Part shown: positions 7,405 to 13,155 of the stretch, one piece after another | Position numbering within the stretch: the stretch's first letter is position 1 | Layout: each line of letters starts with the position of its first letter | NCBI GenBank assembly: GCA_029880755.1 | Contig: JAOUNW010000005.1 | Coordinates: 1 to 28,350, forward strand | Direction: 5' to 3' | Source of the DNA: Gammaproteobacteria bacterium | GTDB taxonomy: Bacteria > Pseudomonadota > Gammaproteobacteria > Acidiferrobacterales > SZUA-150 | DNA: 28,350 nucleotides | Position numbers and translations under genes: made by a program | The notes under the pieces: generated by a model | What the model was told of the DNA's origin: nothing | What the model saw: the letters and a program-made list of their open reading frames with translations, nothing else | Database searches by the model: none

Positions 7405-7492
7405 GCCTAACGTGGTTTTAACCGGCGCGGGCCAGAACACTTCAGGAAACAGTGCGCCGTATCACCGCGTCCGGTTGAAAACATAGTTATAA
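7405..7492 (-). other. attC site of cassette 7
   Basis: Outer boxes GCCTAAC (7405-7411) and GTTATAA (7486-7492), about 88 nt. The long stem TTTTAACCGGCGCGG pairs with CCGCGTCCGGTTGAAAA. Confidence 0.87.
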
Positions 7493-7494
7493 GG

Positions 7495-7776
7495 CTACCT
7501 GATCATGAGTTTATATATGGCGATAGGCGTTAGACAAAGGGCCAAGAACCAGCCGCCATACGATAGGCATTTTTCGCGATGATAATTGCCTTTCTCGGTA
7601 AAGAAGTAAGGTATAAAGAGGTAGATTGGAATGAGTAGCCCCCACCAACGCCTCCAATTGAAATGGATGAGGGATCCAATGAAATGTCGAACCATCATGA
7701 ACCATAGGTAGAATCCCACCATAAAGATCGGCAGGCCGATGATAGCAATGATGATGTCGAGGAGTCTTTCAGACAT
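7495..7776 (-). CDS. Hypothetical small membrane protein (cassette 7)
   Basis: 93 residues with three hydrophobic stretches: about 4-30, 45-59 and 74-91. Between them is a tryptophan/arginine-rich loop (FNWRRWWG) and a hydrophilic loop with one Cys (NYHREKCLSYGG). Likely an inner-membrane protein. I recognise no family. The ATG at 7776 lies about 20 nt inside the cassette, with no strong Shine-Dalgarno. The stop is 2 nt from the attC box. Confidence 0.7.
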   Translation of the reverse strand: MSERLLDIIIAIIGLPIFMVGFYLWFMMVRHFIGSLIHFNWRRWWGLLIPIYLFIPYFFTEKGNYHREKCLSYGGWFLALCLTPIAIYKLMIR

Positions 7777-7790
7777 CTGATAGTGGCGCC

Positions 7791-7874
7791 TTATAACGTC
7801 TTGCTCAGTGGAAAACTACCCGTGTAGCCGATAGGCGGAGCGGGTTGGTTTTCCACTGGAGCTGATTGTTATGC
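7791..7874 (-). other. attC site of cassette 6 (HEPN-like)
   Basis: Outer boxes TTATAAC (7791-7797) and GTTATGC (7868-7874), 84 nt. The well-paired stem CAGTGGAAAAC...GTTTTCCACTG has an internal CGTGTAGCCGATAGGCGGAG segment shared with the attC at 4986-5069. Confidence 0.9.
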
Positions 7875-7889
7875 ATTTAAGTTGCCCTT

Positions 7890-8321
7890 CTAGCCTAAAG
7901 CTTTCCGCTCAGCCCTTTTTAGTTCAAACCTTACATCTAGTACTTTATTATGTAATTGTTTTGCTTTTTCTGAAATGTCTAAGATCTTTTTTAATTCATT
8001 TTTCATTAAATCTTCATCCTCTAACTCACCAAGGGTAAATAAGAATGACTGATGTGCAATATAGTTTCTTTCTTGCGTGATGTCTCTCAGCTCTTTATGT
8101 AATTTAGAGTCACTATTGATTTTTACAAAATTATTTATAAGTGAACCTAGAGGAAGTTTAGATATGTCTTTTGCTTTATAATTTACTGGAAAAAATGGTG
8201 CTAATTTATTCTCTGCTATTTTTACTGCCGAAAATATGCACTCTTTTAGCGCTTCTTCAATGAATTGAAATCGCTCTAAGGCTTGCATTATTCCTGCTTG
8301 GTAATCTTCACTTGCGCCCAA
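7890..8321 (-). CDS. HEPN-like helical protein (cassette 6)
   Basis: 143 residues, predicted almost all helical, soluble and lysine-rich. Residues 85-90 read RNYIAH, the R-x4-6-H motif that forms the RNase active site in HEPN domains. Here it is preceded by an acidic helix (LHKELRDITQE), as in many HEPN toxins and MAE-28990/Abi-like proteins. HEPN proteins cleave RNA or bind nucleotides and often act in toxin-antitoxin or abortive phage defence. No partner (MNT or other antitoxin) is encoded in the cassette, so it would be a lone HEPN gene. The start is a TTG at 8321 with GAGG about 8 nt upstream. The next in-frame ATG would remove 11 residues. The motif is short, so the family call is moderate. 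Confidence 0.7.
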   Translation of the reverse strand: MGASEDYQAGIMQALERFQFIEEALKECIFSAVKIAENKLAPFFPVNYKAKDISKLPLGSLINNFVKINSDSKLHKELRDITQERNYIAHQSFLFTLGELEDEDLMKNELKKILDISEKAKQLHNKVLDVRFELKRAERKALG

Positions 8322-8350
8322 GTATATTGCCTCATTCTTTTATTTTTATT

Positions 8351-8416
8351 GCATAACGTTTAAGTTAACCCTGCGGCGCGTTGTCTGCGCAGTCAGGGTT
8401 GAACGAGTTGTTAGCC
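8351..8416 (-). other. attC site of cassette 5
   Basis: Outer boxes GCATAAC (8351-8357) and GTTAGCC (8410-8416), 66 nt. Strong stem AACCCTGCGGCGC with GCGCAGTCAGGGTT. The site overlaps the last 17 codons of the 8365-9192 gene. Confidence 0.9.
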
Positions 8417-9192
8417 TCTTTACTTAGTTGAATGAAACGCTTTCGTTTAACCCAAAATAAAATAGCACCCAAAGGTATAGATGCTGAAATAACCCATGGT
8501 GCATGCGGACTAGCCGCTACAGCAGCAGCACCCAAAAGATGGGCGCTTATTAATTGAATTGCGTATTGTCCGGTTGTCCAATTGATTTGGATTGCACTTA
8601 CGCCTAAAAGAATAAAAATTACCCATAACCATTTTCTTTTTTGTATTGGTGTACGGATACAGAAATAGGTTGATATTAAAATAAATACCGGTACAGCAAC
8701 GGCCATTACAAGAACCAAGTAATGCAGAAGGGATTTATTTGATAGGTTAAATGCGTGAATTTCTTTTTGTGACATCTCGGTTTGATATACATTCAGTCCT
8801 ATAACTTCATATTTGTCCCCCACTTTGCGAAAGGCTGCGTTTGCTAGATTCCAACCTTCTGAAAAATGGTACTCGAATGAAAAATTACCCTGCCACACCC
8901 CATTAAAGACATTTACCTGAGATCCAATAATTTCTGTTGATATTAGCTCTCCACCTCTAAAGTAATCAGCCAATTGAATTAGCAGTGCGTCTGTTACCTG
9001 TGGTTTTAATTCATCGCTAAGCTTACTTTTTATATATTCAAAGTTCTTTTCTCTTAATTTAGTTAAATAATCCTCAGCCATTTTTGCTTCTTCTTTCGGG
9101 ACAAGCTTGTCCATCATGTCCTGGTATGTGCATGAGGTTAATACAAAAAGGCTAAAAATAACGTTAACCGATAATGTGATGAACTTCTTCAT
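8365..9192 (-). CDS. Lipoprotein with C-terminal four-helix membrane region (cassette 5)
   Basis: 275 residues. The N terminus is a lipoprotein signal: MKK, a hydrophobic core, then the lipobox LTSC with Cys at about 21. Residues about 25-145 form a soluble domain (DYLTKLREKNFEYIKSKL... QVNVFNGVWQGNFSFEYHF), reminiscent of the DUF3887/NTF2-like domains of small secreted proteins. About residues 155-262 contain four hydrophobic helices. Such an anchored periplasmic sensor-plus-membrane layout is odd, and I cannot name a function. The last 17 residues (EANNSFNPDCADNAPQG) are encoded by the attC, so this tail is likely a by-product of cassette formation. ATG at 9192. Confidence 0.75.
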   Translation of the reverse strand: MKKFITLSVNVIFSLFVLTSCTYQDMMDKLVPKEEAKMAEDYLTKLREKNFEYIKSKLSDELKPQVTDALLIQLADYFRGGELISTEIIGSQVNVFNGVWQGNFSFEYHFSEGWNLANAAFRKVGDKYEVIGLNVYQTEMSQKEIHAFNLSNKSLLHYLVLVMAVAVPVFILISTYFCIRTPIQKRKWLWVIFILLGVSAIQINWTTGQYAIQLISAHLLGAAAVAASPHAPWVISASIPLGAILFWVKRKRFIQLSKEANNSFNPDCADNAPQG

Positions 9193-9214
9193 GGTTTCTT
9201 CATTGTCCTTATGA

Positions 9215-9301
9215 GGCTAACGTTTCGCATAAAGGGCCGCGCGCAGTTTGCGCGGTCCCAGCCCGCTGGTTTTGCGGGCGATTTTGATGCGGTTGTTAGG
9301 C
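9215..9301 (-). other. attC site of cassette 4
   Basis: Outer boxes GGCTAAC (9215-9221) and GTTAGGC (9295-9301), 87 nt. Two hairpin-forming GC-rich segments lie inside (GGGCCGCGCGCAG/TTGCGCGGTCCC and AGCCCGC/GCGGGC). Confidence 0.9.
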
Positions 9302-9305
9302 ATTT

Positions 9306-10244
9306 TTATGGATATGATTCAACAATACTAATAACGTTACCGTTTAAATCTACTTTTGCTTTAACCCAGTTAACAACTACACCACCAAAAGCATTTTTAC
9401 CCCTGAAAGTAGTCTTAACAATAAGATAGCTACCTCTATCCCAATATACTGTTTCGACATGATCATAACTATCAGGGTCATTCATGGTTTTTTTGATAAG
9501 CCGTTCTAGCCCTCTATGAGAACCATCCCAGGCACTAAACAGACTCTCAATCTTTTTCTTTCGCTCTGCAGCTATTCTTGCCTTTTCTTTCGCCTCAGAG
9601 ACTTTGGCATTATAGAAATTAAGTTTCTCTTTATACTGCTTATTCTCTGGATGTAAATTAGCTAGTTGTTGATACAAACTTTTATTTTTTTCATATTGTT
9701 TAGCTGGCACTGATTTTAATTCATCTAATAGTTTCTTTGTTTTTTCTACTTTTTGTATTTCGGCTAGTTCTTTTTTCGCTTGGGCGTTCATTTGCGCAAG
9801 CTCTTTGTCTCCAGCGGCTAGGTATTTATTTGATTGTGAAATAGCCGATTTATAATCTTTTGATGAGAGCGCAGACTTAACTGAAGAAATAATTGTTTCA
9901 CGATTGGCATTGAAGTAATTAATATTTTCTTGTCGGATTTGCGCAATTTTTTCTTCTTTTTGTTTTGCTTCAAGAGCTGCTTGTTCCTGTGCATTTCTTT
10001 CTTGCGACTGACCTGCAAAGATACCGAAGGCTATAAATAATACAAAAATAGAGATAGCTCTGGCTTTTACCGGAAATTCTTTGTTTGTTTTGGAATAGAT
10101 GAAATTTCTAATGGGGGGGAGTAAGAGAACAGAGATAACAAGCAGACAAAGCCCTCCCAAAGGGTTATCTACGAGAGAAACCACGCCTGCCAATAGGAAC
10201 AGGACACCAAATCCCCAATTAAGTGCTAAATACACATACTTCAT
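9306..10244 (-). CDS. Membrane-anchored coiled-coil protein of unknown function (cassette 4)
   Basis: 312 residues from the ATG at 10244. I prefer this to a start at 10265 because AAGGAG stands 6 nt before it. Two hydrophobic helices (about 4-30 and 58-76) form an N-terminal membrane hairpin. A long Lys/Glu/Gln/Ala-rich region (about 80-250) follows, typical of coiled coil. The compact C-terminal domain (about 240-312) reads LFSAWDGSHRGLERLIKKTM, then YDHVETVYWDRGSYLIVKTT and a final beta-rich part. It recalls the C-terminal domain of small phage-like or secreted bacterial proteins, but I cannot name it. The C terminus probably lies in the cytoplasm or periplasm at the membrane surface. Confidence 0.78.
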   Translation of the reverse strand: MKYVYLALNWGFGVLFLLAGVVSLVDNPLGGLCLLVISVLLLPPIRNFIYSKTNKEFPVKARAISIFVLFIAFGIFAGQSQERNAQEQAALEAKQKEEKIAQIRQENINYFNANRETIISSVKSALSSKDYKSAISQSNKYLAAGDKELAQMNAQAKKELAEIQKVEKTKKLLDELKSVPAKQYEKNKSLYQQLANLHPENKQYKEKLNFYNAKVSEAKEKARIAAERKKKIESLFSAWDGSHRGLERLIKKTMNDPDSYDHVETVYWDRGSYLIVKTTFRGKNAFGGVVVNWVKAKVDLNGNVISIVESYP

Positions 10245-10278
10245 TATTTTCTCCTTTTCTGGCACATCACCCTTTAAT

Positions 10279-10365
10279 GCCTAACGATTTGCTAAGTGGC
10301 GCGAGCCGCCCCGCGGCGAAGCGTCCAAGTGAGCGATAGCGAACGACTTGAGCAACTTGTTATAC
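10279..10365 (-). other. attC site of cassette 3
   Basis: Outer boxes GCCTAAC (10279-10285) and GTTATAC (10359-10365), 87 nt. The centre (GTGGCGCGAGCCGC, GCGGCGAAGCGTCCAAGTGA, GCGAACGACTTGA) closely matches the attC at 5394-5480. Confidence 0.88.
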
Positions 10366-10371
10366 CATTCT

Positions 10372-10677
10372 CTAAGTTAGATTTTGATCAACAAACATCA
10401 TTGCGAATTGCTCACCCTCTAATACTTGTCCATTGTCTTTTGCTATTTTTTGGTTTTTATTCCACATATCAATGATCAGTGATGGCATATTCTCTGGTAA
10501 GTCCATAACCTTTCGTATGATTTCTTTCCAGCTACCTTGTGATTTATAGGTTGCTTGTAAATTAGGTGTCATTTTAATAAGAGTTTCTTCATCTTTATCG
10601 CTTAATTGCCCAATAGCGTCGAGAACATAAAGTTCGAGCAATCTTAAGAATGGTTTTCCAGTATATCTCTCAGTCAT
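10372..10677 (-). CDS. Hypothetical 101-aa protein (cassette 3)
   Basis: A soluble, mostly helical protein beginning MTERYTGKPFLRLLELYVLD. It has Glu/Asp-rich helices (LSDKDEETLIKMTPNLQ) and a Met-rich segment (PENMPSLIIDMWNKNQK). No membrane helix, signal peptide or catalytic motif is visible. The overall look is of a small cassette protein seen in other integrons, but I cannot assign a function. ATG at 10677, weak AGAGAA upstream; the stop lies 6 nt before the attC box. Confidence 0.78.
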   Translation of the reverse strand: MTERYTGKPFLRLLELYVLDAIGQLSDKDEETLIKMTPNLQATYKSQGSWKEIIRKVMDLPENMPSLIIDMWNKNQKIAKDNGQVLEGEQFAMMFVDQNLT

Positions 10678-10694
10678 TGCGTTTCTCTTTGTTG

Positions 10695-10757
10695 GTATAA
10701 CGGTTGAGCTAAGGGGCGCGCTTTAGCGCGTCCCGGTTCTTGAGCGATTTGTTATAA
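10695..10757 (-). other. attC site of cassette 2
   Basis: Outer boxes GTATAAC (10695-10701) and GTTATAA (10751-10757), 63 nt. Compact stem GGGGCGCGC with GCGCGTCCC around TTTA. The stop codon of the 10752 gene is in the distal box. Confidence 0.9.
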
Positions 10758-11093
10758 GGAATTTTCTGCTTGTAGTTCGCGCTTCCATAAAGTGCAATTC
10801 CTTATTATCAAAACTCCAAATATCGTACCAATTGGAAATACAAGCAACAGTAGTACGCCAAACACAAAAGCGCCGTCTTTTGCCCACAGCTTTTCGTTTT
10901 TTGCCCCTTTCTCCAAAAGGTATGCAATGAGTATAAATGGAATATATGCAATTAGACCGACTGGGTTTATTCCATTAGCACCAAGCAAATACGAAACACC
11001 GATAACTACACCTATAGCAATATATAACCACTTCATGAACCAGAATATCTTTGCTAGTTGCTTACTTCCTTGAACTTGATTTTCATCGTACAT
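10752..11093 (-). CDS. Hypothetical small membrane protein (cassette 2)
   Basis: 113 residues with three hydrophobic helices: about 17-38, 43-60 and 72-98. A charged cytoplasmic-type loop (LLEKGAKNEKLWAKDG) and a basic C-terminal tail (LWKRELQAENSL) are also present. The inferred topology is N-in. No recognised family. The ATG at 11093 has AAGGAA about 8 nt upstream. The TAA stop is read from the attC core box TTATAAC, so the cassette relies on its recombination site for termination. Confidence 0.75.
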   Translation of the reverse strand: MYDENQVQGSKQLAKIFWFMKWLYIAIGVVIGVSYLLGANGINPVGLIAYIPFILIAYLLEKGAKNEKLWAKDGAFVFGVLLLLVFPIGTIFGVLIIRNCTLWKRELQAENSL

Positions 11094-11102
11094 TTTATTT
11101 CC

Positions 11103-11171
11103 TTATAACGATTAAGTTGTGGGGCGCAAGCGCGTTAGCGCACAGCGTCCCACACGAACGCCTTGTTAGCC
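11103..11171 (-). other. attC site of cassette 1 (HNH)
   Basis: Outer boxes TTATAAC (11103-11109) and GTTAGCC (11165-11171), 69 nt. The stem TGTGGGGCGC pairs with GCGTCCCACA. Confidence 0.9.
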
Positions 11172-11175
11172 CTTT

Positions 11176-11835
11176 TTATAAATTACTCTTTCCCAAATTA
11201 CACTTTGAACAAAGAGTTTGTAGATTTTCCATAATTGTTTTTCCTCCTTTGCTCCACGGGACAATATGATCCACATGAAGAACAACAGAAGGATCTTTTG
11301 CTGGGCTGGCGCCACAGTGTTTACAAGAGAAATTATCTCTTTGCATTACTCTAAATCTTAGCCTTAACGAAGGATCTCGCCCCGTTTTTCTTTCTGTTTT
11401 TTCTTGCTCTTCAACCTCTGGGGCTGTCAATTCTTCACCATTAGCCCAAACTACAAAATTCTGTAAAGCATTTGTCCAGTTATTAAATCTACGGTTATAG
11501 GGGCTTTGTGAGTATTTTGAGAGGGGATTAGTTAAATCTGACCTCCGTGGCTGACGGCCTAGATGCTCCCAAAGCTCTAGAATATTAGTAAAAAGTTCTT
11601 CATCAGTTACATTTATAACATTAGAGGCTTTGAGCCCCGCCGCTTCAAGCGCCTTATTCCAAGACCCAAATTTTCTACTAGCGGTACTTACATCAAACTT
11701 CCCTTTTTCAGCATAAATACGCTGTGTAATTTTCTCGCTACCCAATTCGTCCGATACACGTCGCAAATCCTCCAGTATCTCATCTTCACTGACTGGTGCG
11801 TTTGGTGCTTTAACGAAAGTAAATTGATTATCCAT
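11176..11835 (-). CDS. HNH endonuclease with two N-terminal HNH-associated repeats (cassette 1)
   Basis: 219 residues from ATG 11835. Two repeats of roughly 50 residues (about 15-67 and 76-130, each with a W-x-x-A-L core: FGSWNKALEAAGL, FNNWTNALQNF) resemble the homing-endonuclease-associated repeat that often precedes HNH domains. The C-terminal HNH domain has CKHC (171-174), VDHIVPWSKGG with the catalytic HNH-type DH (189-190), an ENLQ Asn, and CSKC (209-212). The four Cys would hold zinc, and the domain nicks or cuts DNA. The frame is open to an ATG at 11880. However, the 15 extra codons lie across the attI recombination point (11853/11854) and inside an attI repeat, so I take the inner start. 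As the first cassette, it is probably the latest acquisition and the one best placed for transcription. Confidence 0.88.
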   Translation of the reverse strand: MDNQFTFVKAPNAPVSEDEILEDLRRVSDELGSEKITQRIYAEKGKFDVSTASRKFGSWNKALEAAGLKASNVINVTDEELFTNILELWEHLGRQPRRSDLTNPLSKYSQSPYNRRFNNWTNALQNFVVWANGEELTAPEVEEQEKTERKTGRDPSLRLRFRVMQRDNFSCKHCGASPAKDPSVVLHVDHIVPWSKGGKTIMENLQTLCSKCNLGKSNL

Positions 11836-11845
11836 ATGTTCTTGT

Positions 11846-11906
11846 AGGGCTAACAGTTGATTAAGAAGCCAAGGCTTCATTTGTTTGTGTCTTGGTCTCT
11901 ATATTA
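11846..11906 (-). other. Putative attI site and cassette-array promoter region
   Basis: GGCTAAC (11848-11854) is the reverse complement of GTTAGCC, the box used by two of the attC sites, and it marks the first cassette junction. On the minus strand it is preceded by AATCAAC, a plausible inverted second integrase-binding box. A hairpin GAAGCC..GGCTTC (11865-11878) is adjacent. A TAATAT hexamer (11901-11906, minus strand) could be a -10 element of the array promoter, but no convincing -35 fits, so the promoter is a weak guess. Confidence 0.6.
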
Positions 11907-12002
11907 AATGACTAAGCCTCTGAGTGGAAACGATTAAATGAATTTGTATTAGAGATGGCTCATGATGATATACCGCCATGGCTTCGTTTGTTTGTGCCTT
12001 GG
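11868..12002. repeat. 28-bp imperfect direct repeat in the attI/leader region
   Basis: The copies at 11868-11895 and 11975-12002 match at 25 of 28 positions (GCCAAGGCTTCATTTGTTTG against GCCATGGCTTCGTTTGTTTG at their starts) and are 107 bp apart. One copy touches the attI core. They may be accessory integrase-binding repeats, as attI1 has, or the trace of an attI duplication. Confidence 0.75.
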
Positions 12003-12089
12003 CGTCGTTATTTTTTGATAGTCGCCTGATTGATAAAGATTTTTTAAAACTGCATTAGGGTTTGCTGATGGTATTAATAGGACCGGGAG

Positions 12090-12136
12090 TTGAATTTTCT
12101 CGACTACTGTATATAATCACAGTACTGCCAAGGAGG
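12090..12136 (+). promoter_or_regulatory. intI promoter with LexA/SOS box and ribosome binding site
   Basis: TTGAAT (12090-12095) and TATAAT (12112-12117) are 16 bp apart, a near-consensus sigma70 promoter reading into intI. Over the -10 lies CTGTATATAATCACAG (12107-12122), a CTG-N10-CAG LexA box inside a longer TACTG...CAGTA palindrome. AAGGAGG (12130-12136) is an ideal Shine-Dalgarno 8 nt before the ATG. Integrase expression should be repressed by LexA and induced by DNA damage, as known for several integrons. Confidence 0.92.
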
Positions 12137-12144
12137 GCCATACC

Positions 12145-13143
12145 ATGGACTACGAACGACCACCGCGCCTGTTGGAGCAACTTAGGTTCGCGATCCGCAT
12201 ACGGCATTACAGTCTCTTTACGGAGAAGGCCTATGTCTATTGGGTTCGGTTTTATGTCCGCTATCACAAGATGCAACATCCCAATAATTTAAGCGAATCT
12301 CATGTGGAACAATTTTTGGGATTTTTAGCGGAGAAACGCAAGGTTTCCTCTTCCACCCAGAATCAGGCGCTGAATGCCCTAGTATTTTTATATAAACATG
12401 TGCTCAATAAACCTCTTGGTGAATTTTCCGCTCCCCGCGCCAAGCGACCTCGCAAACTTCCCGTAGTATTAAGCCAAAGCGAGATTGAGAACATATTCAA
12501 ATACCTGGCCAACCGCGAGCGTCTTGTTGTACGGTTACTTTATGGCACCGGCATGCGTTTAATGGAAGCACTACGATTGCGGATTCAGGATGTGGACTTT
12601 GACCGCAATCTAATACTAATACGGGACGGTAAGGGCAAGAAAGATAGAGTTACGCTGCTACCGAAGACGCTTACGCCGGATTTACACAAGGCGGTACATA
12701 ACGCACTGGCGGTTCATAAACTGGATGTCTCACAGGGATTTGGCGAAGCATCTCTTCCTTATGCCCTGGCCAAAAAATACCCTAAAGCGCCCTGGCTTCC
12801 CGGGTGGCAGTATGTTTTTCCCGCAAGCAAGCGCGGGGTCGATCCTGTCTCTGGAAAGATCAAGCGCCATCACATCCATCATACCGCGCTGCAAAAGAAC
12901 TTTCGTCGCGCGGTTCTGGCGGCAGGCATACGCAAACCCGCACATTTGCATACCTTGCGCCATTCCTTTGCCACGCACCTATTGGAAAGTGGATATGACA
13001 TACGCACGATTCAGGAGTTATTGGGCCACGCCGATGTAAGAACCACTGAGATTTACACGCATGTTCTTAACCGCGGCGGCCGGGGAGTAATCAGTCCAGT
13101 TGACCGGTTAGAGTCACTTTGCGGTGCCAACACGCACGGTTAG
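12145..13143 (+). CDS. intI: Integron integrase IntI (tyrosine recombinase)
   Basis: 332 residues. The N-terminal SAM-like domain (about 8-95) is followed by the catalytic domain with R138 (GTGMRLMEALRL), K163 (GKGKKDR), H269 and R272 (HTLRHSFATHL), H295 (LLGHADVRTTEIYTHV) and the nucleophile Y304. The segment at about 195-226 (SLPYALAKKYPKAPWLPGWQ then YVFPA) is the extra helix region found only in integron integrases among tyrosine recombinases. It is needed for folded single-stranded attC binding. The enzyme joins attC to attI or attC to attC. All catalytic residues and the expected length are present, so it looks active. It is divergent from the array and convergent with rimO, only 12 bp between stops. 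Confidence 0.98.
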   Translation: MDYERPPRLLEQLRFAIRIRHYSLFTEKAYVYWVRFYVRYHKMQHPNNLSESHVEQFLGFLAEKRKVSSSTQNQALNALVFLYKHVLNKPLGEFSAPRAKRPRKLPVVLSQSEIENIFKYLANRERLVVRLLYGTGMRLMEALRLRIQDVDFDRNLILIRDGKGKKDRVTLLPKTLTPDLHKAVHNALAVHKLDVSQGFGEASLPYALAKKYPKAPWLPGWQYVFPASKRGVDPVSGKIKRHHIHHTALQKNFRRAVLAAGIRKPAHLHTLRHSFATHLLESGYDIRTIQELLGHADVRTTEIYTHVLNRGGRGVISPVDRLESLCGANTHG

Positions 13144-13155
13144 AAAAGATAAAGT

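Larger units (their letters stand above)
1..13143 (-). mobile_element. Chromosomal integron: intI, attI and cassette array (left end outside window)
   Basis: The integrase gene at 12145-13143 reads away from a set of minus-strand genes. Each of these is separated from the next by a 57-90 nt imperfect palindrome bounded by RYYYAAC-like and GTTRRRY-like boxes. I place 13 such attC sites, which define 13 complete cassettes and one partial cassette. All cassette genes are in one direction, away from attI, as expected for an integron. The attC sites differ in length and central sequence, unlike the homogeneous VCR-type sites of Vibrio. That suits a sedentary array that collected cassettes from several sources. 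The array continues past position 1. Confidence 0.95.

Noticed and set aside
10245..10265. Upstream start for the cassette 4 gene
   Set aside because: The ATG at 10244 has AAGGAG at a proper distance; the outer start has no such signal.
259..11171. Repeated GC-rich hairpins as rho-independent terminators or a CRISPR array
   Set aside because: They have core boxes at both ends, no T-run, irregular spacing and full genes between them, which fits attC and not terminators or CRISPR.
11836..11880. Extra 15 codons at the start of the HNH gene
   Set aside because: They cross the attI junction and lie in the attI direct repeat, so the start at 11835 fits cassette structure better; the longer form remains possible.
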